Below, one piece after another: positions 1 through 15,000 of a DNA stretch of 64,000 bases. This DNA comes from Metallyticus violacea (taxonomy: Eukaryota; Arthropoda; Insecta; Mantodea; Metallyticidae), in contig CM060841.1 of assembly GCA_030762175.1 (NCBI GenBank), positions 7,013,501-7,077,500 on the forward strand, given 5' to 3'. Under the pieces are notes generated by a model. The model was not told the DNA's origin. It saw nothing but the letters and a program-made list of their open reading frames with translations, and searched no databases. Within the stretch, counting starts at the first letter, position 1. Every line of letters begins with the position of its first letter. The position numbers and the translations under genes were made by a program.

Positions 1-1555
1 TGTCTATTTCTCAATCATACCCTAACCTACAGTAGATTCTCTCAGACAACCACACTACACCACGTTCAAGATGCTCAAAACATTTTACAAAACCAAATTA
101 GCAACAGATAAAGTTATGCAGATTCTATGCTGATCTGTATAATCTACCACATTTTCTAAATCTAGGTCACCTAAAATTTATGTCAGTTGAAACTTTAAAA
201 ACCTATTTTTTATTTGAAATAAGGAATATTCTTGGGTAGTAAATAACAAAATACCTTTAAACTGCAGATAAATGCAATAACAATAAAGTTAGGTACTCAT
301 TATAGAACTCCAACAGAAATATTTTTTATAAATTGAGAATTTTAATTCCATCATCTGAATATTTTTCTTTCTTAGGACTTTTTATAATAATCAAAATAAA
401 TGTTCTACAAATATTCAGATAAAGTGCAGGACAAACCTGAATAACCTGTTCCATTCCACTGAGTTCCAAGTGTATAATGTTATCAATTTTGTCCAACATT
501 AACACACTGGGATGAGATGCCTGGTAATTCTCCAGCATTAATTGTTCTTCCTGAGTGAACTCTTATACACCTCATTCCACAAGTGTATCATATCAAAGTA
601 ACATAAATTAGCAGCTGAATAGCCGTTCTCTCAGTTCCATGAATAAAGGTTATCAAGACTTGTCCCATACCCTTACAGTTTAAAAAAAGACTGAAAAAAA
701 AGCTTCATAGACCAATGGCAGCCTGAATCTTAAGATTTACTTGATATTTTTAGGAGTAGTGTATTTAGCCTGCATATCAAGGTCAGAATATGGCAGCAAT
801 TAAAACAATGAGCAACATAAAGCAACTTACAAAACTGTTCATCAGTATAGCCATGAAGTAGTTTCACGTCTGCTCATTGCCAGTAATTTGTATATCAAGA
901 TTTACACTATCCCACCTAGAATATACACTAGTCATGGAACAATTCTATATTGAGGAATTCCATATCAAAAATCTTCTGTCAATCACAAAGGAGTACAAAG
1001 TCACTTTGCAAGATCTGATGTGCAAGAAAGTCAAAATATGGAATTTACAGCATGATACAGTAATTGGATGCAGGAAATGAGTAAAGATAAATGTTGATCA
1101 GTCTTTTAGCTCACATGGTTTTCATTATCTTAATGAAAACACAAGATTCCACCAGCCATATTCAGACTACAGGTGTAAATGTTGTAGAAAGTATGTAAGA
1201 GATATCATGTAATATGTGAACGACTAAATTCTCTTCTGCTAGGTTACATCAATATTAATTTTCTGCACACCGTGCACTTTTCCCTATTCATTCAAAATTA
1301 TATTAACTGCTCTTAAAAAGACATATTACTTTGCAAATCAATTTCTTGATTACTGATTCTGCATCTATAAATGTAAGATTATTATACAACTTTGTGCATT
1401 TTTTCTTATTTATTAAGGTAATTTTCATGGTTCACATTCATTAGTAAAGGTGGCTATATGTTATTTTACAGAAGGCAAAACAAAGACATAATAAGCTTCG
1501 CTGTTTGCATACACCTTAACACTACTTAGTGTTTAACATTTATGCTGTGCATTAC
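1..1555 (-). other. Presumed first intron of the CHK2-like gene
   Basis: This is AT-rich sequence. The one notable frame is minus 426-552: after a possible acceptor (TTCACTCAG) it reads EEQLMLENYQASHPSVLMLD to MEQVIQ before a GTTTGT donor. Part of it (Y..HP....LD) loosely recalls inositol-tetrakisphosphate kinases. That is too weak to name, and the position inside this intron argues against it. Nothing else is recognised. Confidence 0.3.
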
Positions 1556-1682
1556 CCAATGGAGGAAACTTCTCCATAGCTGGATATAATCTTCCCCAAA
1601 CGTTGTCATTACTTGTTTCCTCAATAGGACTGTAGCTTCTTTCACCTATTTCTTGAGTATCTGGTTGACTTTGCGTTCCCAT
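1556..1682 (-). CDS. Candidate first coding exon of a CHK2-like kinase
   Basis: The ATG at 1682 (A at -3, G at +4) opens a 42-codon frame that ends in phase 1 before a GTAATG donor at 1555. The peptide begins MGTQSQPDTQEIG, with one SQ and two TQ sites in the first ten residues, and later reads VWGRLYPAMEKFPPLG. Checkpoint kinase 2 proteins have an N-terminal SQ/TQ cluster and then a W-x-RL segment immediately before the FHA domain, so the resemblance is specific although short. The following FHA exon is not found in 1-1555 and would lie off the left edge. It is divergent from ANKMY2 with about 450 bp between the starts. A chance open frame cannot be excluded. Confidence 0.45.
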
Positions 1683-2130
1683 TCTTACAACCGAAATAAA
1701 ACAACGAAACAATTATTATTTTTGTTGGACCACAACACGCTTGCACTTATTTCACATTTCAGATAACAGCCTTCTATGTTCCATTCTTTTCACGTTCCTT
1801 ACAGAATACACTTTTGATGTCAATTGGCGGGAGCTTTCCATGGCCGCCAACTATGATTGACAGTTCATGAAATTTCCACTAAGTATCTCACCTCACATGC
1901 TACAGTAATTTAGCATAGTGAAATACAATAAACCTTTTAATATATAAAGTAATACATGTTTTTAAAATTATCTTAAATCAAGCTAAGTGCACCACTCAAT
2001 ATGTCATCTTTCAAATGAATAGCGATTCCATAAATCTATAGGGATATATTGTATATTAAATTTGACCAATGACTGAACTCACTAAGCCAAGAGCTGATGC
2101 TGTCATTTGTCTTGCGGTAAAGAGACAAAC
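1683..2130. promoter_or_regulatory. Probable bidirectional promoter between the CHK2-like exon and ANKMY2
   Basis: Two start codons in good contexts face away from each other across 448 bases, with no transposon recognised between them. No clear TATA box is placed for either gene. The promoter call is inferred from the head-to-head layout and depends on the minus-strand exon being real. Confidence 0.4.
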
Positions 2131-2331
2131 ATGGCTCCAGTAAATGCAAATGTAAGAGAAGTGGAAAAAGAAATTTTCGAAAAAATTGGTAAAAATGACG
2201 CAAATGGACTAAAAAATATACTTTCACAAGAGAATTTAAACGTAGATATCTGTGATGAAAATGGAATGACACCATTACAGCATGCTGCTTATAAAGGAAA
2301 TAAAGAAATGGTGCAAATGCTTTTAGATCAG
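2131..2331 (+). CDS. ANKMY2: ANKMY2 exon 1
   Basis: This exon encodes residues 1-67, from the start Met to the end of the first ankyrin helix pair (DENGMTPLQHAAYKG, then MLLDQ). It ends in phase 0 at CAG with a strong GTAAGT donor at 2332. An upstream in-frame TTG at 2107 is not needed, because the ATG at 2131 has a near-optimal Kozak context. Confidence 0.95.
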
Positions 2332-5300
2332 GTAAGTTTAAAGAAAATTGTTGTTTCTGTCATATATTTCAGAATTCTGTCAATATATAAATGTGCAAGC
2401 ATTTGAAGGAAGTCATATGCAGGATAATGAATACTCCCGACCATAATGTTCTACTATTCCACTATTGTTGGCTTGTACTATATTTTTTTTTTATAATAAA
2501 ATCTGGAAACCGGATTCATTTTTTTAATGCCGTTTGTTTTCCAGAATAGAAATATCTCGTGGCAGTAGCTGAATGAGAGGAAGTGAAAATAAGCTAAACA
2601 GGGTTTGCACCAACTTTGCAACAGCTAGCTATTGTAGCTTACAAACAATGTCAATGCAAGGATTTTGCATAGTTTTAATGTGTACTTCGGTACTATTTAA
2701 GTTAGAATATCACTTGGCCACAAGTTTTGCTAGAATATGACCAATTGTTGGAACTAAAATCAGCCATAAACAGATATTTGTTATGCAGACATGAAGATGA
2801 ATGCTTATTGAGTTAACATTATACTAAAACAAAATAGCATATATTATAGGATAGCACTATGCATAAATGGTGAAAAATAAAGTTATAGGTGCATTGTAAT
2901 TTGATAATTAAAATGTAGAAGAGGAAAAAGCTTATGATTAATTTCTAATCTGAGGTTAGGGTTTTGAAGATAGAAATTAAAATGCTGTGGAAATTTAAAT
3001 AGCTATTTTTCCTCATCTTGGTAAACTTACTACCCATTTATTTTCTTTCTATCAAATATTTTGCTAATATAGGATGTTGAATCTTGATTGTCAATAATAT
3101 GGACTTGGAATTGCCTTTTTGTAAATAAAATTTCCAGCACATATAAGTTGATGAATTCTTGGTAAGCTGTGGGAATACAAGGAATACTAGCATAATAGAA
3201 GAGTTATACAGGATGTAAAGAGTGGAAGCAACAGCTTGGAATAACCAAGACCTGAAGTATTGCATCATATGCAAAAGTGGTGACTTATAACATATTTTGA
3301 ATTAATGCTATAATATGCTGTAATTTTATATCTAATGTGAAAGGTTTTCCACTTCCTAGCACTAATCTTTCTTTGCCTATTCCACTGGTGAATCATACTT
3401 TAGCATTCTAAACCTGGGAAATTATTTAATCATGAAAATTATTTGGGACTGAAAATTACTCATTTAATAGTGGTTTTAGTTTATATTTGTTTTGTTTACA
3501 CTTACTTATTAGTAATGAAATATATTTTACTTTTTGTAATATGTATTTTATGATACAAGTAGAAAACGGGTTATTGTGAATAATTCCTGGTATATGTGAA
3601 CATTGCCCAAACAAATAGGAAATGTTAGAAGTATTTTTAATTTATCACTTTATAAGAAAATTATAGTGAAACATCTGTGCAAGTACACAGGAGAAATTAA
3701 ACTGTTAAACTTACCTAGAATAAGAGGAGAGTTAATAAAAACAGTAGTAGGCGAAGATGTGATTCTGTTAAAAGCTAGGTATGCTGCTCATCTCCCAAAA
3801 TAGTGCTTCTACTTTTATAGCTGAAATCGAATGAAGGAAAAATTCCTGCACACCAGAAATGTGAATGTAAGGTATAACATGGCCATGTTAAAATATGGAA
3901 ATGTCAGAAAACAAACGACAGTTGCATCCATGTTTAACAATCAAAAATTTGTAATCACCTCATCTACTCACACTAACCTAAAGCTAACAGTGGGTAAATC
4001 TAGAAACTTGAGGATTCAGTAGTTTGCTGCAGCTCGCTACAGCCTGACAGCTTCTACTTACCTCTTATTCAGAAAAAAACACATGCAAACATGTTGCTAC
4101 ATCATAAAAGTTATTTAACAGATGGGTTGGCAGCTCTGAAAAATGCTGAATCACTTAAGCAGATTCACAATGTTGAGGAAAATCTTATGCTGAGGCTATG
4201 AGACAAAGCAGAACAGCACAGCTATAGGTGTTGGCAACACTGAAAAATGATGAACTGCTGAAAATAATTTGTAGAGCCACCCAGGTAAGAAAAACAAAGA
4301 TAATCTTGCAAACATAATAATGGGGAAATTTTCTGCATTCATAATGCAACATCTTAGTTTACCACTAGATAATTGTTGACCACGACCTCTGAACTATAAT
4401 TATATAAATATCCTGAATTTAAACCTCCTGTAATAATGTTACACTCACCTTATGGCAAGTCTTTATAACTTTATAAACGTGTGTACCGGAAAGGAAACTA
4501 TGAAAGTATTAAAAATTATATCTGGTGAAAATTGTAAATGTAGATCGTACATGTTAGTTTAAATGCTCTCCTGCTTAGCAGTGCTATTGCCCCAGTATCT
4601 ATGTAAGGAAGTAACTGTTTACAAAATGATTTGTTTTAATTAATTTTGCAGCATTTATAGATGCCTGTAGCTGTGCTCATTTTGAGCACTTACACATTAG
4701 TCATACACATTTATAATATGTTTTCAATGTTTTCAAGTATCTGTTCAACAGTAGTCCTGAAATTAGCAAAATATTTGTTAAATAAACAAAACAACAAATG
4801 CTTCTCGCCCATATACCAGACTCTGAATCATGATAAGGAACCTTCTTAATAAAAAAAAAAAGAATTTTCTTACACTCTGCTGAGCCCAATACCCTATAAA
4901 AGCATGCAGTACTGGAGGAGGCTAGGGCCTGAACTTGGGCTTTGAACAGCAGCAGCAGATAAAAGAAGCTCAAACCTGAGAGAAAAGGTCTCTAAGCAAT
5001 TAACTTGAAAGTTTTATTAATGTACAGTGCTATAGTGCAATGACCAAAAAGGTGGAAGCTGAAGCAGGTTAAATATGTCACCATTGCCCACAAAAATTTA
5101 TGACTATGTATTTCAGGAATACTGAAGCACTTGTACACAAACCCAAAGCTATGTGCTATAAACATTTGGAAAGAAAACTAATTAATTTGGTCTATGAACA
5201 TGTACCATACTGCCTTGGTAAATGTGAACAATTTATGGCAAAAGCAGGAAAATATACAATAGTTTCTTTCTGTAGCCTATATTTACAAAGCAAAAAAGCT

Positions 5301-8300
5301 AACATTTAAAATAACTCATAATAGCAAATGTTCACTGCATTTCCCACTGTGACCATAATATATACAAGTGTTGGTTTAATCAAGATTTATAGTAGGTGTC
5401 AGGTATAGATGTGAAGGGTATGGACTTTGGTGTTATATTATGTAGTATTTCACTTGAAAAGAGAATATTAGGTACATAAATTGAAATGTTTTCAAGAAAG
5501 ATTTGTCTTAAATAGCAAGCATAACATTAGTATAATGTTTGAGTTGACTAGCAGCTGAGTATTGGGCTAGAGTATACAAAATATGTTCTTTCAATAAACT
5601 TTGCTAGTAGAGAAATAAGTGTATAATCCACTTGCCAGTTAAAATATTTATTTTATAAAATTATTTTCTTCACTGTGGATGTTATATAAAATTGCATCAG
5701 TTTTTTTGGGGGGGGGATTTTATGTCCTGCCAATTGTAAAACATGATGCTTGTTTTAATGTTTACATAGAAATAAAAGGTGAAAATGGGGTGTCAGGTAA
5801 AATATTTACATAGATGTGTACCTAATTTGAGTTACGGATGAGTGAGAAAAATTAGTAAGTCCCAGCACATGCACACTGAGAATTTGTGGTCCATTAAGAG
5901 CTGCAAGGAAAAATAGCCTTGAATGCATATGAGTGATACTACTGAGCAGAAAAGACTAGGAACCTTGAAAATTTGGTATTTGTGAGCAGGACCATTTTAT
6001 TGTTTTTAAGGTCAGAATACAATGTTATTCCCAAAGAATACTTTTCTGACTTTCTGAGGGAAAGAGGTGGAATGCCGTTTCAATCTAATTTTCAATATAA
6101 AAATATTGCAACCTTGCACTTTGCCTACTATGAGAGGAAATAACAATGTTATGAAAAATATGAAGTATGTGGTGCACATGAACATTTATCATATCTCAGT
6201 AACTTTAATCTTAATGGTACATGAAACAAGCATCTCATACCTAAACTATAGACCATATTTTTACGATCCCTGATCATGCCTATGAAAGCATGCACATTAA
6301 AAGTCACCTTATCTATGAATGAGTCATTCCATGTCAAAATGCACAGAATGAAACAATTTTTTACCTTCATATCTTCTGTTTATATTCTTTTAATAATTCT
6401 ATGGATCCAAATAAACTAACTTGTGTGCATTTATCCCCACTTAAGCTCATAAGTTTTAGAAATCTCAAATATTAGAAATTTGTAAAACTCTTCATGCATA
6501 AAGTATATTTCTGAATAGACCATGTTACAATTTTTTGAAAAGTGCTTCTAAAAGCTTGAAAAACATTCTTTCTTTAGATGTTTATTAACCAAATGGAATA
6601 TAATTATTTGAAATGTTTTTATGGTGCATTTTTTGAAAGTTAGATAGAAATTTGAACTTGTATTAATAATCAGGAAAAAATGTCTGAGGAGCTCTGAAGC
6701 ATTCTCAGTAAGTCCAGAAAAAATCATAAAAATCAACTCTAATAATGATCTATTAGAGATCAAGTAATAAATAATTGACTTAATAGATCAATGGAAATGA
6801 AATCCTTTACAATTTCTTTTATTTGGTTTCTTTATGGACTCTAATATCTAAGGTATCAGCATCCCATTCAATTCAGGGCATGAAACGGCTGACAAATTTT
6901 GCTCAGAGGCCTCTTTTTTCAGGCTTGAAGTTCTTTTTCATGCTGTAAATGTATGACAAGGGACCTACGGCTTTACTTCCCTTCTGAAGGAAGCCATACT
7001 TAGGATTTTTAAGCCCGAAAAAATCCATCGATCCTAGCCAGGACAAAACAATATGCAGAGGAATAATGCAGCAGCAGTAAATTGCAGAACCAATGTTACA
7101 TGAATCTTGACTAGATAGTAGACCAGCTCCTAGTAGCAAGTCTTTTAAGAGCTCTTCCAATGCAATCATACCAGCACATGAACTTTTACCATGCAATGCT
7201 ATTCAGAAATGCCATTCAGCACTTTTTTCTTCCCAATGTGAACTTAGTATATTTTTTAATTTTTTGCTTTAATAGATTGCTTTGGATTGAAAACAAAAAT
7301 TAAGCATCTATTTAATATTCTAAGGTTTCAGAAATGGCAGCAATACTTTTGTGACGCATTTCTGCTCATTCTTTGAAATATATTGCAAGTTGATGTATTG
7401 TGGCTTGGCAGCTGTCGCATTACATACCCTGTACTGAATGGTATAAAAAAAGAAAACTTTTCAGAAAAATCTGCTATAAGATAATTTACAGGTTGTAAAT
7501 TTTCTTTGCATGCCATCAAAAACTGACTGTTGTTAAACTATGAAAATGTGTAGCAATAATGAGAGAAGTTTGATTTTGCAGAATACATTCTTTTGGTCTC
7601 AGTTCAGCAAATTTGGAAAAAATTATTTTTACCAATGGACATATATTCTTGAACTAACCCTGTTTTCTTAAGATTACATAAAATTAATCTTGTCTGCTTA
7701 TCAACTATTTGACCCTCTCTCTTTTATCTAAAGAACTTCAAATCTTTGCCACTATTGACAGTTCTAAAAGGTTATCAAGTTTATTATCAGGAGAGAATTA
7801 AATTGCATTTTCTTTAACCAATCCACTCCCCTCCCTCACTTATCAAGTTATCAATTGCTTCAAAATGTTTACTTTTATTGTGGGACCACTTCAAAAAATT
7901 TTAAATTGTTAGTATTTACCACCTTGTCATTTGTTGTGGGAAAGAATTCAATCAGTTTGCTAATATCATAATTGTAGTGGGGTGAAAGTGAAAAAAATCC
8001 TTGAGGATTTGGTATCAGTTCATGATGATCAAGTGTGTTCAATTGATTGCTTACTTCACTAAATTACTGAAGATGAGATATTTTTCTCAGATTATTGATA
8101 TATCTGATAACAAAATTAGAGCTATATGAAAAAATGATACCAACTGAAACAAGTAGAGCATATAAGAATAATATTTCCCCAGCAGATCTTTGGCAACATT
8201 GATTATTATCATATGGATAATGCATTCTTTTCACATTTAACTGCAGCTAAAGGAACATTTGCTAGAACTGTTTTGAATTTATTGCACTTGATCTAGTGCA

Positions 8301-9049
8301 GAAGAATACCCAAAAATTCAATGTAAGCTTGAAATAAATCTCACAGCCCCACTAGAAATTGAACAATTGAAAAGTTGATATGATAAATGATGTAAGTACC
8401 AAAATGTTCAAAAATGAGATTTTGCAAACAAAAAGATCTTTGTTTAATGCCAATAACCTGGGAAGAGAGGCAAGTCAAACATGTCCCAGTAATACTTTGC
8501 AGTTAATATAAAAGATAATTGAATGCCTTTTTAATTGCTGTCTGGCAATTATTGTCTCATTTTGACATTAATTCATTAAGGCATTAAGATATTTTCTTCT
8601 CACTGGATACTTAGAAATGGCAGCTTAAAATATAGGTGACTCTGTGCTGGACAAAAGAACAAAAAATGGTCTTGATCACTCTAATGTTTCTTGTGCTGAA
8701 AGATTACCATGATATCATAGTTTTAAATTGAGTGATTTTTAGACATTCCCACCATTGTGATAGAGATTTCAGATTCATTGAGGAGAAAATTTTCATTTTG
8801 TGTAGCCACAATGGAAAAATCTGATTGGATTTTGTCCAGGCATCTGATAGATTTTTAAAGACAACTTTATTGCAAATAAGCAACAAATCTTAGATTAAGG
8901 TTTTGCAGGTAGGTTTGCCACAAAATATATAATGAAGTTTCAAAAGAATGAAAGAAGGGTAGATGAAGAACATTTTCAAGAAGGGGTGATATGTTGAATG
9001 CAAGAAAATAAAGAGTTTTGATAATTATAGGAAAACTATTTCCATCAGT

Positions 9050-9080
<31 letters not shown>

Positions 9081-12000
9081 GCAGGGGGATGTACATAAAA
9101 ATGACTATTTTTACAAGAAAATTTGTGTATCATAATTGCACAAATTTGCTTTGTTGTTATTATTATTAATAACAATAATATTAAAAACAGTAAATTGATA
9201 ATATTGCTATTGAAGAGTAAAATAACTGATTTAATGTTTTATCTTCATAAATAAAGCATTTTTCTATTCCAGAGTATGTTTTTACCTTCTCTTGAAAAAT
9301 TTACATATTGGCACTTGCATCCTTCCCCATGTCAGCTCTTCAAATTATTATGTCATTAAAAAAAACACGCATATGATTGAGATGGGATGAGCAGCAAATA
9401 GTAAGCAGAAGTCATGTTTACATGAACTAAGTGAACATCTCAGCAACATTTGTAATATTAATTCTTAATGGATATATTTTCTCAGAAAGAATGATGCAGG
9501 CTGTAATTAAACCTGCATCATTTCAATGTTTTTAAATACTACCATGGATAACACTATTATATGGTATGACTTGAAGTAGTGGAGCGTATAATTAGGCCTA
9601 ACATATGGTTACCAGAAGTTCTGTTTTTCTTCTTTTGTTTCCTGGGGAAATTTGTTGGTGAATGTCTGTGGATTTAATCAGAAATCCCTGTATTTTCAGA
9701 GTTCATTATTAGTATGGCTTTATGTCAATAAGATTCCATGACTTTTTAACTCCTCATTTTATGAAATATGTATATAAAATAGAAGTTCATTCCATTAATC
9801 CTTCTGAAATATTTAAAAGAAAATGGTTCATATTCCGCAACAGAGTTTCTCAGAAGAGTGCCCTTAAATAAAGTAAAGCTAACTTAACATTGCCTGTGAT
9901 AAATTCTTCCATTGGGCACGATAATAGAATAGAATGCCCAAATATTCTTAAACTTCGAGAGTTTCTGAGGTAATTTCCAGCAGTACAAGAAATTAAATCC
10001 CATCATTATGTACAAACCTCTATTTCAGAATTGTTAGTGTATTTTCATTTATGAAGTAATGTGGTTTATATAGGAGACATAATTTTAGAAAAGCAATATG
10101 AGTGAAAATTATATAAATGTTTTACCATTATACCTCATTTCTGCCCTACTAACTTGCCAGAGTTTAATATGGTACTGTGAAGATCAACTAATTATGATGT
10201 AATGTAATTCATTTCTCTATGTTTATTTTCAGGGTGCTGATGTAAATTCTGGAAAGCATGAACATGCATACACAGCTTTGCATTTTGGTGCTTTATCAGG
10301 AAATACTGAGGTATGTCATCTTCTGCTTATGGCAGGAGCTAAAAGTCAAGCAACAAACTCAGTTGGTCGCACTGCAGCACAAATGGCAGCTTTTGTTGGT
10401 AAATTTCTTTCACTTTCTTATTATAATGATCTGTATTATTACTATTGAAGATATGAGTAAACATTAATGTTGTTAACATTTAATAAATGCTATAAATTAA
10501 ACATAAAATACAATGTAGCTGGAGCTGGGAATAGGACAGTTTATTTGAGTGCAAAAGTAGTGTGGAAGACAAAATAAAGAAAGTGAATAGTGGAGGTTCA
10601 TTAAAAAGATGTAAATTTATTGAAACTGGGTTACTTTCTGGATAATTGAATGTAAACAAGAGAGACATAATATCTACAATTGAAAGATAAAAACTGTAGA
10701 ATTTATATGCAGAAAAATATCAAATTTTTTAAATGATTAATTTCTAAGAATTGTATTGTTCCTTTTTATGAGCAGAGCTACTTATATTCATTTTAGATCA
10801 AAGAGAAGCTGTAAATAGAAACTTCAATCAGGCAGCTAAACCTAAGCAGGTTTTAACTTAGATCCATACAGTATTACTTTGGGGGAGTGCCTTCCTTTGC
10901 TTTTTGAAAAAGCAGAGAGGGAAAGTTGTGAATAGATACAGCAAAGAGAATTATATACCATCAATAAATAAATTCATTCAGCTCTTTTCATCCCCCCAAA
11001 TCTCCATATAGAATTAGAAACTAATGTATAGATAGATTTTTATCTTAATAAAAATAATTTCCTAATATGTATTGCTCACCACAAATATGCTTGTCAATTT
11101 GTGGGCCCAAATTCAATCCTTAATTGCTCGGGTGAGTTTTTTTCTTCTTCTTTTTCTTCCTTGCCCTGAAAAGTGAATACCGGGTCACATTTGATGCTAA
11201 GAGCTCTGGACTCATTTGTGTAATCATTTTAATTATTTCACTCATTGTCTCAAAAAATCTAGGCTGTTGGCAGGAAATTAAATGCTTACAAATGATAATT
11301 AATACATATTTTTGGTTTTAGGAAATCATGCTTGTGTTGCAGTTATAAATAATCATATTCCGAAAGCAGACATAGATTATTACACAATTCCACAAGGCTT
11401 GGAGTCAGAGTCAAAACTTTCACCAGTATTAGCTTCTCCATTGCATAAATTTGTAATGCAGGTAAGATTTTGGGGTATTTAAGTTTTTAAAATGTTTAGA
11501 TCAATAATATTTCAATAAGAATAGGGAGAAGTAGAGGTTTGTAAAGTTTTTTTCACATTTATTAAAGTTTCACAGTTTTTTATGTGATCCAATAGTTTTT
11601 TTCCTCCTAAACTCTTTTCACTGCATATAAGTATCTAAATAAAAATAGCATATATGTAAAAACTATTTTAATATAGAATAATATTTTTTGGCTAATGATG
11701 CATTTTTAGCAACAAAGTCATTAACTCTCTTGCCACCAAGTTTTTTCCCCACATTAAAAAATATATAAATAAACACCATGCATCCCATCCCAGTTAGCAA
11801 TGCACCCAACCCAGGCCGCAACACTGGCCAATCAGCCTAATTCTCAAATTTCTCACATAAATCATACACCCTTAATTTTGGATACAAAATTATGAATAAA
11901 AAGTATGTGAATTACACAACTAAGTATGAAATGCAATAGAAACTATAATATAGAGACCAGTGGAATATCAGATAAGAGTACTGCATTTAATGGTCAAAAA

Positions 12001-15000
12001 GATTTAATGTTAAAATGAACTGAAACACAGCTAAAGTAAGTAAGTTCTCAAAAAAAAATTTATAGATGAAACAGCAATGAGGCAAATTACACACTGCTGA
12101 CCATCAAAATGTAACACCTTGTGCAATCAATAATAGCCAGTGCGCAAGATGTTTTTTTCATTTGGTTGTTCGACAGGGCCACTGGTACCATTCACATTCA
12201 TTTACTCACCTTCAACCCACTAATCCCATAATTGTTTAACTGTAGATGCATTTTGTTCAACCTTCATGGAAGAACATCCTGCACTTTCAGAATGCCCCAA
12301 TTCTCCTGCAATCAAATTCAGAAACCTGCTGGTATTGCTGTCATTCTTTGATGAAGCATACTTAAGCCTTCTGGATATATGTGGAGTGTGTTGAAGGCAT
12401 TGCAATTTTAATTTCCCATATTATGTGTAATTGTTTGCTTGATGTATATTTTTGAATAATTATTTTCAAATTTTTCTAGGTAAATGTTCATCCTGTTCGA
12501 GTGGCTTTAAATCTTCAAAAGGCTCCGCTGCTGACAGAGAATTTGGATAGAGTGAGGAAGGTATTAGAACTGATGAGTGAAAGGGAGATGAAACGTGGCA
12601 CAGAAACAAATGAAGTGATGGCTTTCAAATTCCATTATTTGGCATATGTGGTTGCTGAAATAGCACGGTGTAAAAAGCAGCAGCAGAATAGGAAGAAAGA
12701 CAATGTAAGTGTGTATACATTTGCCTGTGAATAGAGATTTTATAGTGTTAGTGGTCATTTGTTAAGTGCAAGACAGGCTTCAAATTTTCAAATTATTTTA
12801 TCTATTTTACATTAGATGAAATATTTTAAAATGCTAAAAACATTTCTGTGGCTTCACTTTCAATGGACTAGAAAGCACTCTTGAGTTAAAAACATTTAAA
12901 ATATTGATACAATGATAAAACACTTTCAATGTTTCACTCTCAAAATTATAAAATTCAGGACATGTTTTGTGAGACCTTTGCTCACATTGTCAACTGTTAA
13001 ACGACTTAGAAATGTTTTTAGCATTAAAATATTTTATCTACTGGAGATTTTATACTCATTTTCACCGTGTTGATTCCTGAAAAGTTTAAAATTCAAATTT
13101 TCCTTGTTTTTGTTTATGAATGTGTTAACCCGCACTGTTAATTATGTGGGATTTTGAAGAGCTTTTAAGTATTTTGGTTTCTTTTAGAATTTGTGATTCT
13201 TTTGCCAGAAATAGTATGCTATTGCTGATTTTTCTGTGTGGTTAGTAGGAAACTCTTAATTTCTCAGTCATTTCATTTACTATCCACCACTCTCTATCTT
13301 TTGTTAGCCAGAATCTTTCTTCAAGTTTCCTGTCCTCATATTCTTCAAAAGGGTCACCTCTTTCCACAATTATCTGATTTTGATGCTGGTTCCAATTTAA
13401 GTAATCCTGGTATATTATCTTGTCCTTGATACCTTCAAGGAAATTGAAATGGGCAGCCATTTTGTGTAACTTGGTCCAGCACCCACAGTCAGACAGAGTT
13501 CACTGTAATAATTACCTTGCTTAAATTTGATCATTGTTGATGCATTGAATATGTCAAATACTGATTTGACCGCCATCAAACATTGATTCAGGATGGTGCT
13601 TATGGCCATTAATACAACAAACTAGTATTACAGTCTTTGCATCTGATTTCTAGATATACATTTACTAAGTAAAGTAAGCCGTTTAACAATGCAAGATGAC
13701 TAAAGTTTTCAATCACTATTCTCAAATTAAAATTACTTTAGAATTGACATTTCTGAGTGATGGGAGAACAGTATTGCTCACAAATCCTTGCAATATGTTT
13801 GGATTAGGTTCATTTTCTTGCTAAATATCTGCAATGAAACATTAATCACTATTTTCACAAGGAACTTCTTTCTAAATTATCGCTTGATGCTATGTTATAC
13901 AAAACACCGCCACTCAGTCTATGCATCAGTAATAAACTGAAATGAAGCAACATATTGTGATAATAACTCTTCAGCACACACCTGTGTGATTTGTTGAACT
14001 AATATGGAAACAGGAAGTATTGCTATGGAGTTGTCAATTCTAAAGTAATATTTATTTTTATTTATTTATTTATTTTTTTGAATAATGTTCAAAGCCTGTT
14101 TTTACCACAGAGTCATCACAGGCAGTGGGCACTGATGATACATGAGATGAAATGGTAATTGGGAAAGGATTTTATATATATATTAAGGAAGGAAACATTC
14201 CTGGCCTAAGTTTAGGGTACCTCCCTGGCATTGCCATTTATGAGGACTGAAAAAAGCCTCAGTCAGGGAGGGCGGCCTTAGTGGGATTTGAACCCCAAAC
14301 CAGACTACTCAGGAGTCCATGCCTTAACGTCCTCGGTCACCTGTGGAAATAGTAATTTTGATCCTGGTATAATGCAAGTATATAGAAACAAAAATCTGGC
14401 ATTTTGCAACAATGAAAAATTTTAAAGTTGCATAATTTTTGACTGATTAAATCAAATGATAGTGAAGTATTGTTTCTTTAAAAGACATAGTGTTGATATA
14501 TTACATAAGTTATACTAAACATTTTTGGTAGTATATAACGTGATCTCATTCTTGTATATGACTTTTTATAATTGCAAATCCATTATATTCAGTATTCTTA
14601 TCTTTTTGCTGCATAAACCATAATGAAGTACTTTCCCAATTTTTTTTAAATGAAATTAAATTTTATATACACAGGATGCTGGAAAGAAAGTTGAAGAGAA
14701 AAGAGATGATGAAGCTAAAGTTGAAGAACGTCGGCTCTCAGATCCAGTAGAGCTGTTTGTACGTAAAATGTTAAAGTGCAGTCGCAGTGGAGGTACACCA
14801 GAGTATCAGGAGAGCTTTTTAAGGGAATCTGTGAGAGAATTTCCATATCGTGAGTGCACAATATTCCGGCAGATGGTAACCAGCCTAGCCCAGAAAGACT
14901 CACCACCTGCTTTAAGCGTAATATCAGCAGCTATCAATGGACAGAGAGGCTTTGCATCTGATGGAGCATCTACTACTTGTTCAACCTGTGGTGAAGAAGG

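Larger units (their letters stand above)
12705..14674 (+). other. ANKMY2 intron 4
   Basis: A GTAAGT...ACACAG intron of about 2 kb. It contains a minus-strand Harbinger-type remnant (13240-13460) and a SINE-2 copy (14078-14347). Confidence 0.85.

Noticed and set aside
3603..4022. Two consecutive plus-strand frames in ANKMY2 intron 1 as a nested gene
   Set aside because: There is no recognisable motif, start context or poly(A) signal, and composition matches the surrounding intron. A vague likeness of QTTVASMF to hAT termini was judged insufficient.
9051..9080. T tract as a retrotransposon poly(A) tail (minus strand)
   Set aside because: No element body or target duplication could be recognised on either side.
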